Notes: generated from the sequence alone by a model not told the origin. Shown: positions 14,345-23,418, counted from the first letter of the stretch. The stretch: DNA of 64,000 nt from Geodermatophilus arenarius (GCF_042654585.1 NZ_JBHSGR010000005.1:138673-202672), one strand, 5' to 3'. Program-made: numbers and translations.

Positions 14345-15214
14345 TCACCCCGCGATCCGGACGGTCGTCGTCGAACCCCAGATGGCCAGCGACAGGAACA
14401 GGTCGATGACCATGACCGCCACGATCGAGAAGCGCACCGCCCGGCCCACGGCGAGGCCGACGCCGGCCGGGCCGCCGCCGGCCCGGTAGCCGTAGTAGCA
14501 GTGGCTCAGGATGATCACGACGGCGAAGACGAGCACCTTGGCGAACGACCACAGCACGTCCTGCGGCGGCAGGAAGAGGTTGAAGTAGTGGTCGTAGGTG
14601 CCGGCCGACTGCCCGTACGCCTCGGTGGTGATGGTCCGGGTGGCGAAGTAGCTGCTCAGCAGGCCGATGACGTAGAGCGGGACGACCGCGACGAACCCGG
14701 CGACGATGCGGGTGGTCACCAGGAACGGCAGCGAGGGGACGCCCATGACCTCGAGGGCGTCGATCTCCTCGTTGATCCGCATGGCGCCGATCTGGGCGGT
14801 GAAGCCGCAGCCGACGGTGGCCGACAGCGCCAGGCCGGCAACCAGCGGGGCGATCTCCCGGGTGTTGAAGTACGCCGAGAGGAAGCCGGTGAACGCCGAG
14901 GTGCCGAGCTGGTCGAGGGCGGCGTAGCCCTGCAGGCCGACCTCGGTGCCGGTGAAGAAGGACAGGAACGCGATGACGCCGACGGTGCCGCCGACGACCG
15001 CCAGCGCGCCGGTGCCGAAGGTGACCTCGGCCAGCAGCCGGAACGTCTCGCGCTTGTAGCGGCGCAGCGTGCGCGGCGTCCAGCCCAGGGCGCGGCCGTA
15101 GAAGGACAGCTGGTCGCCGAGGTCCTCGAGGGTGTCCATCGGTCGGCCGTAGACGCGGCGGACCAGCCGGCGCACGCCGACGCGGACCCGGTCGACCGGG
15201 GAGAGCAGCGCCAC
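14345..15214 (-). CDS. MlaE/YrbE-type ABC permease, second subunit
   Basis: This 289-residue integral membrane protein is the YrbEB-type permease of the Mce transporter. It has about five or six membrane segments and the signature EEIDALEVMGVPSLPFLVTTR (cytoplasmic coupling loop contacting the ATPase) and a GGGPAGVG motif near the C-terminus, both characteristic of the MlaE family. The GTG start (VALLSPVDRVRV) lies 4 bases after the stop of the first permease. It pairs with that permease to form the membrane channel under the Mce hexamer. Confidence 0.9.
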   Translation of the reverse strand: MALLSPVDRVRVGVRRLVRRVYGRPMDTLEDLGDQLSFYGRALGWTPRTLRRYKRETFRLLAEVTFGTGALAVVGGTVGVIAFLSFFTGTEVGLQGYAALDQLGTSAFTGFLSAYFNTREIAPLVAGLALSATVGCGFTAQIGAMRINEEIDALEVMGVPSLPFLVTTRIVAGFVAVVPLYVIGLLSSYFATRTITTEAYGQSAGTYDHYFNLFLPPQDVLWSFAKVLVFAVVIILSHCYYGYRAGGGPAGVGLAVGRAVRFSIVAVMVIDLFLSLAIWGSTTTVRIAG

Positions 15215-15218
15215 CGGG

Positions 15219-16034
15219 TCACTGCCCCTTCGGCGGGACGAGCTGGAAGTAGATCGCCGTCATCACGAAGTTCACCGCGAACAGCAGCAGGAAGGTGATG
15301 ACCACCGACTGGTTCACCGCGTCGCCGACCCCCTTGGGCCCGCCGCCGGCGCGCAGGCCCTTGTAGGAGGCGACGATCCCGGCGATCAGCCCGAACACGA
15401 GGGCCTTGATCTCGCCGGACCAGAAGTCCTCGACCTGCGCGAGCGCGCCGAAGGACGCCAGGTAGGCGCCCGGCGTGCCGCCCTGCAGGACGACGTTGAA
15501 GAAGTAGCCGCCCGCCACGCCGACGACGCTGACCAGGCCGTTGAGCAGGGTGGCGACGAGCATCGCGGCCAGCACCCGGGGGACGACGAGGCGCTGGATC
15601 GGGTTGATCCCGAGCACCTCCATGGCGTCGATCTCGTCGCGGATCTTGCGGGCGCCGAGGTCGGCGCAGATGGCCGAGCCGCCGGCGCCGGCGATGAGCA
15701 GCGCGGTGACGATCGGGCTGGCCTCGCGCAGCACGGCCAGCACCGACGCCGAACCGGTGAAGGACTGGGCGCCGAGCTGACGGGTCAGGGAGCCCAGCTG
15801 CAGGGCGATGACCGCGCCGAAGGGGATCGCGACCAGCGCCGTCGGCAGGATGGTCACGCTGGCGACGAACCAGGTCTGCTGGACGAACTCGCGCAGCTGG
15901 AAGGGCCGCCTGGGCAGCGCCCGGAAGGTGTCGAGCGCGAAGGCGAACAGCGTGCCGCTGGCGCGCAGCGGCCGGGCCGGGGAGAGCTTCCCGTCGAGCA
16001 GGCCCGGCGCCTCCGGCTTCCCGGTGGCCGTCAC
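15219..16034 (-). CDS. MlaE/YrbE-type ABC permease, first subunit
   Basis: This 271-residue MlaE-family permease is YrbEA-like. Its coupling loop reads RDEIDAMEVLGINPIQRLVVPR and the conserved GGGPKGVG motif lies before the last membrane segment. The GTG start (VTATGKPEAPG) overlaps the ATPase stop in GTGA; a much longer open frame upstream is a shadow of the ATPase. With the second permease and the ATPase it makes the energised part of the Mce lipid importer. Confidence 0.9.
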   Translation of the reverse strand: MTATGKPEAPGLLDGKLSPARPLRASGTLFAFALDTFRALPRRPFQLREFVQQTWFVASVTILPTALVAIPFGAVIALQLGSLTRQLGAQSFTGSASVLAVLREASPIVTALLIAGAGGSAICADLGARKIRDEIDAMEVLGINPIQRLVVPRVLAAMLVATLLNGLVSVVGVAGGYFFNVVLQGGTPGAYLASFGALAQVEDFWSGEIKALVFGLIAGIVASYKGLRAGGGPKGVGDAVNQSVVITFLLLFAVNFVMTAIYFQLVPPKGQ

Positions 16035-17161
16035 CGGCCGCTCCGCGGACCGGGCAGGGAGCCACCGGCCGCCGTCGCGCCGACCGCCTGCGTGGTGTCC
16101 CGGTGCCGGCCGGCGGCGTCCGTCGTCGGCGCGAACACGCCGGCGTCGACCTGGGCGAGCAGGTCCTCGGGCAGGGAGTCGCGGATCGCCGTGGCGGTGG
16201 CCGGGTCGAACTCGTGCAGCATGCGGGCCACGCGCTCCTGCCGGCGGCGCTGGGCGCGCCGCTCGGGCAGGCCCGGGGACGGGTCGAGCTGCGGCGGGAC
16301 GGCGTCGCCGCCGACGGCGCCCTTGGGCCCGACGCCGTTGTGCCGGTCGCCGCCGCGGGCCTGCAGGGCGGCCATCTCGGCCTCGACCTGCGCGACGTCC
16401 TTCTCCTCGCTCATGCCGATCGGGCCCTCGCGGCGGCCGTTGAGGAACTGCTGGACGACCGGCTCCTGCGAGGTGAGCAGTTGCTCGCGCGGGCCGAACA
16501 TGGCCAGGTGCTTGCGGTAGAGCAGGCCGAGGTTGTCGGGCACGGTGCGGGCGGTGCCGATGTCGTGCGTGACGATGAGGAAGGTGGCGTCGATCTGCGC
16601 GTTGAGGTCGACGATCAGCTGGTTGAGGTAGGCGACGCGGACCGGGTCCAGGCCGGAGTCCGGCTCGTCGAACAGGATGATCTCGGGGTCGAGCACCAGC
16701 GCGCGGGCGAGGCCGGCGCGCTTGCGCATGCCGCCGGAGATCTCGCCGGGCAGCTTCCCCTCGGCGCCCTGCAGGCCGACCATGTCCATCTTCTCGAGGA
16801 CGATGCGGCGGACCTCGGACTCGCTCTTCCTCGTGTGCTCGCGCAGCGGGAAGGCGATGTTGTCGAAGAGGTTCATGGAGCCGAACAGCGCGCCGTCCTG
16901 GAACAGGACACCGAACAGCTTGCGGACCTCGTAGAGCCGCGCCTCGCCGCACCGGACGATGTCGGTGTCGGTGATGACGATCGAGCCGCGCTCGGGCTTG
17001 AGCAGCCCCACCAGCGACTTGAGGAAGACCGACTTGCCGGTGCCCGAGGGGCCCAGCAGCACGGAGATCTCCCCGGGCGGCAGCGTGAGGGTGACGTCGC
17101 TCCAGATGTTCTGGCTGCCGAAGGACTTGGTCAGCCCCTCGACCTGGACCGCGACGCCCAC
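16031..17161 (-). CDS. mkl: ABC transporter ATP-binding protein of the Mce system (Mkl/MlaF type)
   Basis: This 376-residue ATPase energises Mce lipid uptake. It shows Walker A GPSGTGKS near residue 38, signature SGGMRKR, Walker B IILFDEPDSGLDP and the switch His in VTHD. The C-terminal 110 residues after the ATPase core form an extension with basic QRRRQERVARML, as in mycobacterial Mkl (which also lies between rplL and rpoB). I start at GTG 17161 because GGGAGG lies a few nt upstream. The 277-base gap to rplL holds the rplL terminator and presumably the mce promoter. Confidence 0.9.
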   Translation of the reverse strand: MGVAVQVEGLTKSFGSQNIWSDVTLTLPPGEISVLLGPSGTGKSVFLKSLVGLLKPERGSIVITDTDIVRCGEARLYEVRKLFGVLFQDGALFGSMNLFDNIAFPLREHTRKSESEVRRIVLEKMDMVGLQGAEGKLPGEISGGMRKRAGLARALVLDPEIILFDEPDSGLDPVRVAYLNQLIVDLNAQIDATFLIVTHDIGTARTVPDNLGLLYRKHLAMFGPREQLLTSQEPVVQQFLNGRREGPIGMSEEKDVAQVEAEMAALQARGGDRHNGVGPKGAVGGDAVPPQLDPSPGLPERRAQRRRQERVARMLHEFDPATATAIRDSLPEDLLAQVDAGVFAPTTDAAGRHRDTTQAVGATAAGGSLPGPRSGR

Positions 17162-17358
17162 CGTCGACCTCCCTCGCCCTGATCCGGGGTCCGCGCGGCG
17201 GGGCCCCGGGACCGCGTCCCGGCGCGGGTCCCCGTGCGCCGGGACACCGCTCCTCGTACTCACGGGTAACGAGGACCGGAGGGGGAGGTTACGTGCGTCA
17301 CTCGTCCGACGTGACACGGCTCGCTGTTACGCCACCCCACCGAGGGGGGCGGACGCGA

Positions 17359-17392
17359 CAGGGGCCGCCCTCCCGGAGGAGAGCGGCCCCTG
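17359..17392 (-). terminator. Terminator between rplL and the mce operon
   Basis: CAGGGGCCGC and GCGGCCCCTG form a perfect 10-bp stem with a 14-nt loop, 47 bases after the rplL stop. It separates the ribosomal-protein transcript from the mce operon. Confidence 0.75.
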
Positions 17393-17438
17393 TGGCGTGC
17401 TGGGTGGTGCTGGTCCCCGGCTCAGGCCGGGGACGGCG

Positions 17439-17834
17439 TCACTTGACGGTGACGGTGGCGCCGGCGCCCTCGAGGGCGGCCTTGGCCTTCTCGGCGGCGT
17501 CCTTGGCGACCTTCTCCAGGACCGGCTTCGGCGCGCCGTCGACCAGGTCCTTGGCCTCCTTGAGGCCGAGCGAGGTCAGGCCGCGCACCTCCTTGATGAC
17601 CTGGATCTTCTTGTCACCGGCGGCCTCGAGGATGACGTCGAACTCGTCCTGCTCCTCGGCGGCGGGGGCACCGCCGTCACCGGCACCACCGGCGGCCGGG
17701 GCGGCCGCGACGGCGACAGGGGCAGCCGCGGTGACCTCGAAGGTCTCCTCGAACTGCTTCACGAAGTCGGACAGCTCGAGCAGCGTCATCTCCTTGAACG
17801 CGTCGAGCAGCTCCTGGCTGGACAGCTTGGCCAT
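17439..17834 (-). CDS. rplL: 50S ribosomal protein L7/L12
   Basis: This is the 131-residue stalk protein that recruits translational GTPases. It has the N-terminal dimerisation part (MAKLSSQELLDAFKEMTLLELSDFVKQFEETFEV), an Ala/Gly-rich hinge (about residues 37-58) and the C-terminal domain with the conserved EVRGLTSLGLKEAKDLVDGAPKP. ATG start with AGGAGAG upstream. It lies 16 bases downstream of rplJ; L12 multimers assemble on L10. Confidence 0.97.
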   Translation of the reverse strand: MAKLSSQELLDAFKEMTLLELSDFVKQFEETFEVTAAAPVAVAAAPAAGGAGDGGAPAAEEQDEFDVILEAAGDKKIQVIKEVRGLTSLGLKEAKDLVDGAPKPVLEKVAKDAAEKAKAALEGAGATVTVK

Positions 17835-17850
17835 GATCTCTCCTAGGGGG

Positions 17851-18459
17851 TCAGTCGGTGCTGGCCGCGGTGTCCGCGGCGTCAGCGGAGTCGGTGGTGG
17901 TGTCGGCAGCAGCGGTGTCGGCGGCGGGAGCGGCGGAGCCCTCGGTGGACTCCTTCTTCTCCTGCAGCGCCGCGGCCAGGCGGGCGACCTGCGACAGCGG
18001 GGCCTGGAACAGGCCGGCGGCCTTGGTCAGGTTGCCCTTCATCGCGCCGGCCAGCTTGGCCAGCAGCACCTCGCGCGGCTCGACGTCGGCGAGGGCGGTG
18101 ACCTCGGCGGGGCTGACGGTGCGGCCCTCGACGACGCCGCCCTTGACGACGAGCAGCGGGTTGGCGCGCGCGAAGTCGCGGATGGCCTTGGCGGCCTCGA
18201 CGACGTCGCCCTCGATGAACGCGATCGCGGTCGGGCCGTTGAGCAGCGGAGCCAGGTCGGTGTGGCCGACCGAGTCCGCCGCCCGCTTCGTCAGGGTGTT
18301 CTTGACGACGGCGTAGCTGCTGCCCGCACCGAGGGAACGCCGCAGCTGGGTCAGCTGCGACACGGTCAGCCCGCGGTACTCGGTGAGCACGGCCGCGCTG
18401 GACTTCTGGAACCGCTCGGTGATCTCGTCGATCACCGCGGCCTTCGCCTGCGTGGGCAT
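17851..18459 (-). CDS. rplJ: 50S ribosomal protein L10
   Basis: This 202-residue protein (MPTQAKAAVIDEITERFQKSSAAVLTEYRGLTVSQLTQLRR...) anchors the L7/L12 stalk to 23S rRNA and is the likely autoregulator of the operon. The open frame continues 230 bases upstream, but AGAGGAGG just before ATG 18459 decides the start. The C-terminal 30 residues are an Ala/Thr/Asp tail. Immediately followed by rplL. Confidence 0.96.
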   Translation of the reverse strand: MPTQAKAAVIDEITERFQKSSAAVLTEYRGLTVSQLTQLRRSLGAGSSYAVVKNTLTKRAADSVGHTDLAPLLNGPTAIAFIEGDVVEAAKAIRDFARANPLLVVKGGVVEGRTVSPAEVTALADVEPREVLLAKLAGAMKGNLTKAAGLFQAPLSQVARLAAALQEKKESTEGSAAPAADTAAADTTTDSADAADTAASTD

Positions 18460-18690
18460 GGGCCTCCTCTCGTCGGACGGGTGACCACCCGTGCGCCGCA
18501 CGGCAGCGGACGATCGGGGCCCGGAGACGAGGAACGCCCCGGCGCAGGGCGCACGGGGCGAATGACGCGGGCACGGGGCGCCGCGGCGATCGAACCGTCC
18601 TCCTGCGCGGGCCGCCCGGGGATCCGGGACCTTCGATCGCACGCGGACGTGCGACGACCAGCGGTCGTGGGGGGAACGCCGCCCAGCGTA
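18460..18690 (-). promoter_or_regulatory. Probable L10 leader region of rplJL
   Basis: The roughly 400-base gap between rplA and rplJ contains no credible gene. Next to rplJ, about 230 nt of structured sequence carry GACCGCTGGTCGTCG and several nested GC stems, as expected for the actinobacterial L10 leader, where the L10-L12 complex represses its own translation. I recognise it by position and by the CCGCTGGTC element; boundaries are approximate. Confidence 0.45.
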
Positions 18691-18751
18691 CACGGTGCCG
18701 CGCGGACGCCGCTGTCGCCGTCCTCACCCGCGGGCGGGCCCGGACGCGCCA

Positions 18752-18783
18752 GGGCCCCGCAGCGCGCGTGCGCTGCGGGGCCC
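18752..18783 (-). terminator. Terminator after rplA
   Basis: GGGCCCCGCAGCGC and GCGCTGCGGGGCCC make a perfect 14-bp stem with a 4-nt loop, starting 78 bases behind the rplA stop. It separates rplKA from the rplJL transcript. Confidence 0.8.
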
Positions 18784-18860
18784 CGTGGTGACGTACTGGA
18801 ACGGCCTCGTCCCGGGGCCCGCCCTGAGCTCGCGAAGGGTGGGGAGGACGAGGTCCTTCG

Positions 18861-19580
18861 TCAGGCGGTGGGCTCGTCCACCGTCAGGTTGCGGGTGCGG
18901 TTCGGGTCGACCGGGATGCCCGGGCCCATCGTGGTGGAGATGGTGACCTTCTTCAGGTACCGGCCCTTGGCCGCGGCCGGCTTGGCGCGCAGCACCTCGT
19001 CGAGGGCGGCGGCGTAGTTCTCGACGAGCTTGGTCTCGTCGAAGGAGGTCTTGCCGATCACCAGGTGCAGGTTGGCCTGCTTGTCGACGCGGAAGTTGAT
19101 CTTCCCGCCCTTGATGTCCGCGACGGCCTTGGTGACGTCGGGGGTCACGGTGCCGGTCTTGGGGTTCGGCATCAGGCCGCGGGGGCCGAGGATGCGGGCG
19201 ATCCGGCCGACCTTGGCCATCTGGTCGGGCGTGGCGATCGCGGCGTCGAAGTCCAGGAAGCCCTCCTGGATGCGCGCGATCAGGTCGTCCGAGCCGACGA
19301 CGTCGGCGCCGGCGGCCTCGGCCTCGGCGGCCTTGTCACCGGTCGCGAAGACGATGACGCGGGCGGTCTTGCCGGTGCCGTGGGGCAGGTTGACCGTGCC
19401 GCGGACCATCTGGTCGGCCTTGCGCGGGTCGACGCCCAGCCGCATGGCCACCTCGACGGTGGCGTCGTAGGTGGTCGGCGAGGTCTCCTTCGCCAGCCCC
19501 GCCGCCTGCAGCGGGCTGTACAGGCTCTGGCGGTCGACCTTGGAGGCCGCCTCGAGGTACTTCTTGCCGTGCTTCGCCAT
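18861..19580 (-). CDS. rplA: 50S ribosomal protein L1
   Basis: This 239-residue protein forms the L1 stalk on 23S rRNA at the E site. Recognised by MAKHGKKYLEAASKVDR at the start and the strongly conserved IGRARILGPRGLMPNPKTGTVT-like segment (here RIARILGPRGLMPNPKTGTV). ATG 19580 is chosen over an upstream GTG-type extension because it begins the conserved protein and has a GAGAGGA-type ribosome site. It follows rplK after a 131-base gap. Confidence 0.97.
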   Translation of the reverse strand: MAKHGKKYLEAASKVDRQSLYSPLQAAGLAKETSPTTYDATVEVAMRLGVDPRKADQMVRGTVNLPHGTGKTARVIVFATGDKAAEAEAAGADVVGSDDLIARIQEGFLDFDAAIATPDQMAKVGRIARILGPRGLMPNPKTGTVTPDVTKAVADIKGGKINFRVDKQANLHLVIGKTSFDETKLVENYAAALDEVLRAKPAAAKGRYLKKVTISTTMGPGIPVDPNRTRNLTVDEPTA

Positions 19581-19711
19581 GGTGGTTCCTCTCCCCCGCC
19601 GCGGGTGCGGGGATCGCGTGGTGTGCGGGCCTGGCGCAGGCCCTCCCACAGGTGCGCGGGGCTCGGGCGAGCCCCGGGTGGTGCGACGCCGCCGGTTCCC
19701 GGCGGCTTCCG

Positions 19712-20143
19712 TCAGCCGGTGACGGTGATGCCCATCGACCGGGCGGTGCCGGCGATGATCCGCTCGGCCTCGTCCAGCGAGTTGGCGTTGAGGTCGGGCA
19801 TCTTCGTCTGCGCGATCTCGCGGACCTGGTCGCGGGTGACCGTGGCGACCTTGGTCTTGTGCGGCTCGCCCGAGCCCTTCTCGACACCCGCGGCCTTGAG
19901 CAGCATGCGGGCGGCCGGCGGGGTCTTGGTGACGAAGGTGAACGAGCGGTCCTCGTACACCGAGATCTCGACCGGGACCACGTTGCCGCGCTGCGACTCC
20001 GTGGCGGCGTTGTACGCCTTGCAGAACTCCATGATGTTGACGCCGTGCTGGCCGAGCGCCGGACCCACGGGCGGCGCGGGGGTGGCCGCACCGGCGTTGA
20101 TCTGGAGCTTGATGACCGCGGTCAACCGCTTCCTGGGGGGCAT
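19712..20143 (-). CDS. rplK: 50S ribosomal protein L11
   Basis: This 143-residue protein binds the GTPase-associated centre of 23S rRNA. It is diagnosed by KLQINAGAATPAPPVGPALGQHGVNIMEFCKAYN, the Pro-rich N-terminal domain that contacts thiopeptides, and by the C-terminal RNA-binding part with GTARSMGI. ATG start with GAAGGAAG upstream. It lies 55 bases after nusG. Confidence 0.97.
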   Translation of the reverse strand: MPPRKRLTAVIKLQINAGAATPAPPVGPALGQHGVNIMEFCKAYNAATESQRGNVVPVEISVYEDRSFTFVTKTPPAARMLLKAAGVEKGSGEPHKTKVATVTRDQVREIAQTKMPDLNANSLDEAERIIAGTARSMGITVTG

Positions 20144-20198
20144 GACTTCCTTCTCGTGTGACTCAGGCTCGAACGGCCGGGGTGGTGCTCGGGCGCAC

Positions 20199-21104
20199 TC
20201 AGATCTTGGCGACCTGGGTGAACGACAGCTCGACCGGCGTCTCCCGGCCGAAGATGGAGACCAGCACCTGCAGCTTCTGCTGCTCGGCGTTGATCTCGTT
20301 GATGGTCGCCGGGAGGGTGGCGAACGGGCCGTCCATGACGGTCACCGACTCGCCGATCTCGAAGTCGACGACGGCGGTCGGCGCGGACGCCGCCGCGGGC
20401 GAGGTCGCCTCGGTCGCCTTGGCCGCCTGCGGCGGGGCGTCGGGCACCAGCAGGTTGACGACCTCGTCGATCGACAGCGGCGAGGGCCGCGAGGTGGCAC
20501 CGACGAAGCCGGTGACGCCGGGGGTGTTGCGGACCGCGCCCCAGGACTCGTCGTTGAGGTCCATCCGGACGAGCAGGTAGCCGGGCAGCTTCTTCCGGTT
20601 GACCTGGGTGCGCTTGCCGTTCTTGATCTCGGTGACCTCCTCGGTGGGCACCTCGATCTGGAAGATGTAGTCCTCCATGTCCAGCGACTGGATGCGGGAC
20701 TCGAGGTTGGTCTTCACCTTGTTCTCGTAGCCCGCGTAGGAGTGGATGACGTACCAGTCGCCGAACTGCGTGCGCAGGGTCCGCTTGAGCGTCTCGCGCG
20801 GGTCCTCGTCCGCGGCCTCCGCCTCGGCCAGGGCCTCGGTCACGACCGGGTCGTGGTCGGGGGCCGGCGCGGCCAGCGGGTCGCCGACCAGGCTGTCGCG
20901 GCCGCCGCCCTCGACCGCGGGGGTCACGTCGGCGACACCGGTGGCGGTGTCCTGGTCGGCCGTGTCGGCCGACCCCTCGGCGGAGCCGGCCTGGTCCGCG
21001 CCGGTCTCGAGGTCGACGCTGCCGCGGACGTCCATCCGCTCGTCGTCGAGGTCGATGGCCTCGACGTCGCTGTCGGTGTCGAAGGGCTCGCGGGGGTCGG
21101 TCAC
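20199..21104 (-). CDS. nusG: Transcription termination/antitermination factor NusG
   Basis: This 301-residue NusG couples RNA polymerase to ribosomes. An acidic, low-complexity N-terminal extension of about 105 residues precedes the NGN domain (GDWYVIHSYAGYENKVKTNLESR ... KKLPGYLLVRM). A Pro/Ala-rich linker of about 25 residues leads to the KOW domain (VTVMDGPFATLPATINEINAEQQKLQVLVSIFGRETPVELSF). Extended N-termini are usual in actinobacterial NusG. Follows secE by 42 bases. Confidence 0.96.
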   Translation of the reverse strand: MTDPREPFDTDSDVEAIDLDDERMDVRGSVDLETGADQAGSAEGSADTADQDTATGVADVTPAVEGGGRDSLVGDPLAAPAPDHDPVVTEALAEAEAADEDPRETLKRTLRTQFGDWYVIHSYAGYENKVKTNLESRIQSLDMEDYIFQIEVPTEEVTEIKNGKRTQVNRKKLPGYLLVRMDLNDESWGAVRNTPGVTGFVGATSRPSPLSIDEVVNLLVPDAPPQAAKATEATSPAAASAPTAVVDFEIGESVTVMDGPFATLPATINEINAEQQKLQVLVSIFGRETPVELSFTQVAKI

Positions 21105-21146
21105 GGGGTCTCTTCCTTGTCGGGTGCGGTCAGGCGCAGGGGGCGG

Positions 21147-21692
21147 TCAGCCGAAGACGGCGAGCACGCCCTGCGCGAAGAGGACGTCGAGGCCCGCGAC
21201 GAGCGCCACCATGAACGCCACGAAGAGGATGACGACGGTCGTGTAGGTGATCAGCTCCCGGCGGCCGGGCCAGATGACCTTGCGGAGCTCGGCGACGACC
21301 TCGCGCAGGAACCGGCGCAGGTTGCGCCTCTGCCGGACCTCCTCGGCCCGCGCCCGCTGCGCGGCGGCCCGGGACCGGGTGCCCGAGCCCTCGGTGGCGC
21401 GGCCGGCGGGACGGCTGCCGGCGGTCCCCTCGCGGGCGGGGCGACGGGTGCGCGGGGCGGCGGGCTCGTCGTCCTCGTCGTCGCCGGCGGTGATCCGGCC
21501 GCCGCGGCGGCGGGCCGGCGTGCTGACGACCTTGTCCTCCTCGGACTCCGCCTCGGCGGCGACCTCGTCCTCGGCGGCCTCCAGCTCGGCGGCGTCCTCG
21601 ACGCCCGGGGCCTCGCGGTCGAGCTGCTCGTCGGTCAGCTCGGCGTCCGAGGCGGTGCGGGGGTCCTCCCCGCGGCCCGGCTTCTCGCTCAC
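21147..21692 (-). CDS. secE: Preprotein translocase subunit SecE
   Basis: This 181-residue SecE stabilises SecY in the protein-export channel. The functional part is the last 65 residues: amphipathic helix FLREVVAELRKVIWPGRREL followed by a single membrane helix (YTTVVILFVAFMVALVAGLDVLF). The first 115 residues are an acidic then basic disordered extension, longer than in most SecE but common in actinobacteria. ATG start; tRNA-Trp lies just upstream. Confidence 0.95.
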   Translation of the reverse strand: MSEKPGRGEDPRTASDAELTDEQLDREAPGVEDAAELEAAEDEVAAEAESEEDKVVSTPARRRGGRITAGDDEDDEPAAPRTRRPAREGTAGSRPAGRATEGSGTRSRAAAQRARAEEVRQRRNLRRFLREVVAELRKVIWPGRRELITYTTVVILFVAFMVALVAGLDVLFAQGVLAVFG

Positions 21693-21834
21693 TGCGCCTC
21701 GCTCGCGTCGTGGTTGGTGGCCGCTGCTGTCGGGCCGTCTGGTGTGGTGCTCGCCGGCCGGCGGCCGCGTCCGGGGAGCCGGTGCGCGGTCGTGCCGGGT
21801 CGTGCTGCCCGCCGGGACGGGCCGGCGGCACGGG

Positions 21835-21907
<73 letters not shown>

Positions 21908-22184
21908 AGTGCCCGGGGCCGGTGACCCCGGGCTGCCCCGGGACGGTCGGGCCTCGCCGTCGGCGCGCCGGTCCCGGGAGGATCCGGGGCACGCCGGTGG
22001 CGGGGTCGAACGCCCCAGGGTTGCCAGTGTACGGGACCGCGGGACCGGTCCGTGACCGCGCTCCGGAGGACCCCCCGCGCAGGGGTCACCGGGGTGGTGC
22101 CGTCCGCGGCGGTCCCGCACGTCGCGCTGCGGAGGACCGGGAACTGACGGGCCCCCGCGGCGTGGCGCCTGACACGATGGACCC

Positions 22185-23417
22185 ATGACCGCCGTCTCCC
22201 CGTCGGAGTCCGCCCTCTCCCCCGCCGAGCGCCGCGTCTCCCGGCGCATCGGGTCCATCGCCGAGTCCGCCACGCTCGCGGTGGACGCGAAGGCCAAGGC
22301 GCTCAAGGCGGCGGGCAAGCCGGTCATCGGCTTCGGCGCCGGTGAGCCGGACTTCCCGACGCCGGACTACGTCGTCGAGGCGGCGATCGCCGCGGCCCGC
22401 CAGCCGGCGATGCACCGCTACACCCCGGCCGGCGGCCTGCCCGCGCTCAAGGAGGCGATCGTCGCCAAGACGGCGCGCGACTCGGGCCTGACCGTCACGC
22501 CGGCGCAGGTGCTGGTGACCAACGGCGGCAAGCAGGCCGTGTACGAGGCGTTCGCCACGATGCTCGACCCCGGCGACGAGGTCCTCGTGCCCGCGCCGTA
22601 CTGGACCACCTACCCGGAGGCGATCCGGCTGGCCGGCGGCGTGCCGGTGCCCGTGGTCGCCGACGAGGACAGCGGCTACCTCGTCTCCGTCGAGCAGCTC
22701 GAGGCCGCGCGCACCGAGCGCACCAAGGTGCTGCTGTTCGTCTCGCCGTCCAACCCGACCGGCGCGGTCTACCCGCCCGACCAGGTCGAGGCCATCGGCC
22801 GCTGGGCCCTGGAGGCCGGGCTGTGGGTGCTCACCGACGAGATCTACGAGCACCTCACCTACGGCGGGGTCACCGCCCCGTCGATGCCGGTCGTGGTCCC
22901 CGGGCTCGCCGACCGCTGCGTCGTCGTCAACGGGGTGGCCAAGACCTACGCGATGACCGGCTGGCGGGTCGGCTGGATCGTCGGCCCCGCCGACGTCGTC
23001 AAGGCCGCGACCAACCTGCAGTCGCACGCCACCTCGAACGTCGCCAACGTGTCCCAGGCGGCGGCGGTGGCCGCGCTGACCGGTGACCTGTCGGCGGTGG
23101 ACGCGATGCGGACGGCGTTCGACCGGCGCCGGAAGACCATCGTGTCGATGCTGCGGGAGATCCCCGGTATCACCTGCCCGGAGCCGCAGGGCGCCTTCTA
23201 CGTGTACCCGTCGGTGAAGGGCCTGCTCGGCCGGCCGATCAACGGGCGCACCGCGTCGAGCAGCGCGGAGTTCGCCGAGATCGTGCTGGAGGAGGCCGAG
23301 GTCGCCGTCGTCCCCGGGGAGGCCTTCGGCACGCCGGGCTACGTGCGGATGTCCTACGCGCTCGGCGACGACGACCTGGCCGAGGGCGTCGGCCGGCTGC
23401 AGCGCCTGCTCGGCTGA
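22185..23417 (+). CDS. Pyridoxal-phosphate aminotransferase (aspartate aminotransferase type, class I)
   Basis: This 410-residue fold-type I aminotransferase transfers amino groups between amino acids and 2-oxo acids. The PLP lysine is K253 in NGVAKTYAMTGWRVGW, with the carboxylate-binding Arg and GAGEPDFPTP near residue 51, SPSNPTGAVY at 187 and the Asp of LTDEIYEH. This is the thermophile/actinobacterial AspC (subgroup I-beta) pattern; aspartate is the likely substrate, though prephenate activity occurs in the same group. Divergent from tRNA-Trp/secE and convergent with the next gene, one base apart. Confidence 0.85.
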   Translation: MTAVSPSESALSPAERRVSRRIGSIAESATLAVDAKAKALKAAGKPVIGFGAGEPDFPTPDYVVEAAIAAARQPAMHRYTPAGGLPALKEAIVAKTARDSGLTVTPAQVLVTNGGKQAVYEAFATMLDPGDEVLVPAPYWTTYPEAIRLAGGVPVPVVADEDSGYLVSVEQLEAARTERTKVLLFVSPSNPTGAVYPPDQVEAIGRWALEAGLWVLTDEIYEHLTYGGVTAPSMPVVVPGLADRCVVVNGVAKTYAMTGWRVGWIVGPADVVKAATNLQSHATSNVANVSQAAAVAALTGDLSAVDAMRTAFDRRRKTIVSMLREIPGITCPEPQGAFYVYPSVKGLLGRPINGRTASSSAEFAEIVLEEAEVAVVPGEAFGTPGYVRMSYALGDDDLAEGVGRLQRLLG

Positions 23418-23418
23418 C

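Noticed and set aside
16034..16952. Long N-terminal extension of the first YrbE permease
   Set aside because: The upstream part overlaps the ATPase in another frame; the GTG in GTGA overlap gives the normal family length.
18460..18693. N-terminal extension of L10
   Set aside because: L10 is conserved from MPTQAKAAV onward and a strong ribosome site precedes that ATG; the upstream stretch is the leader.
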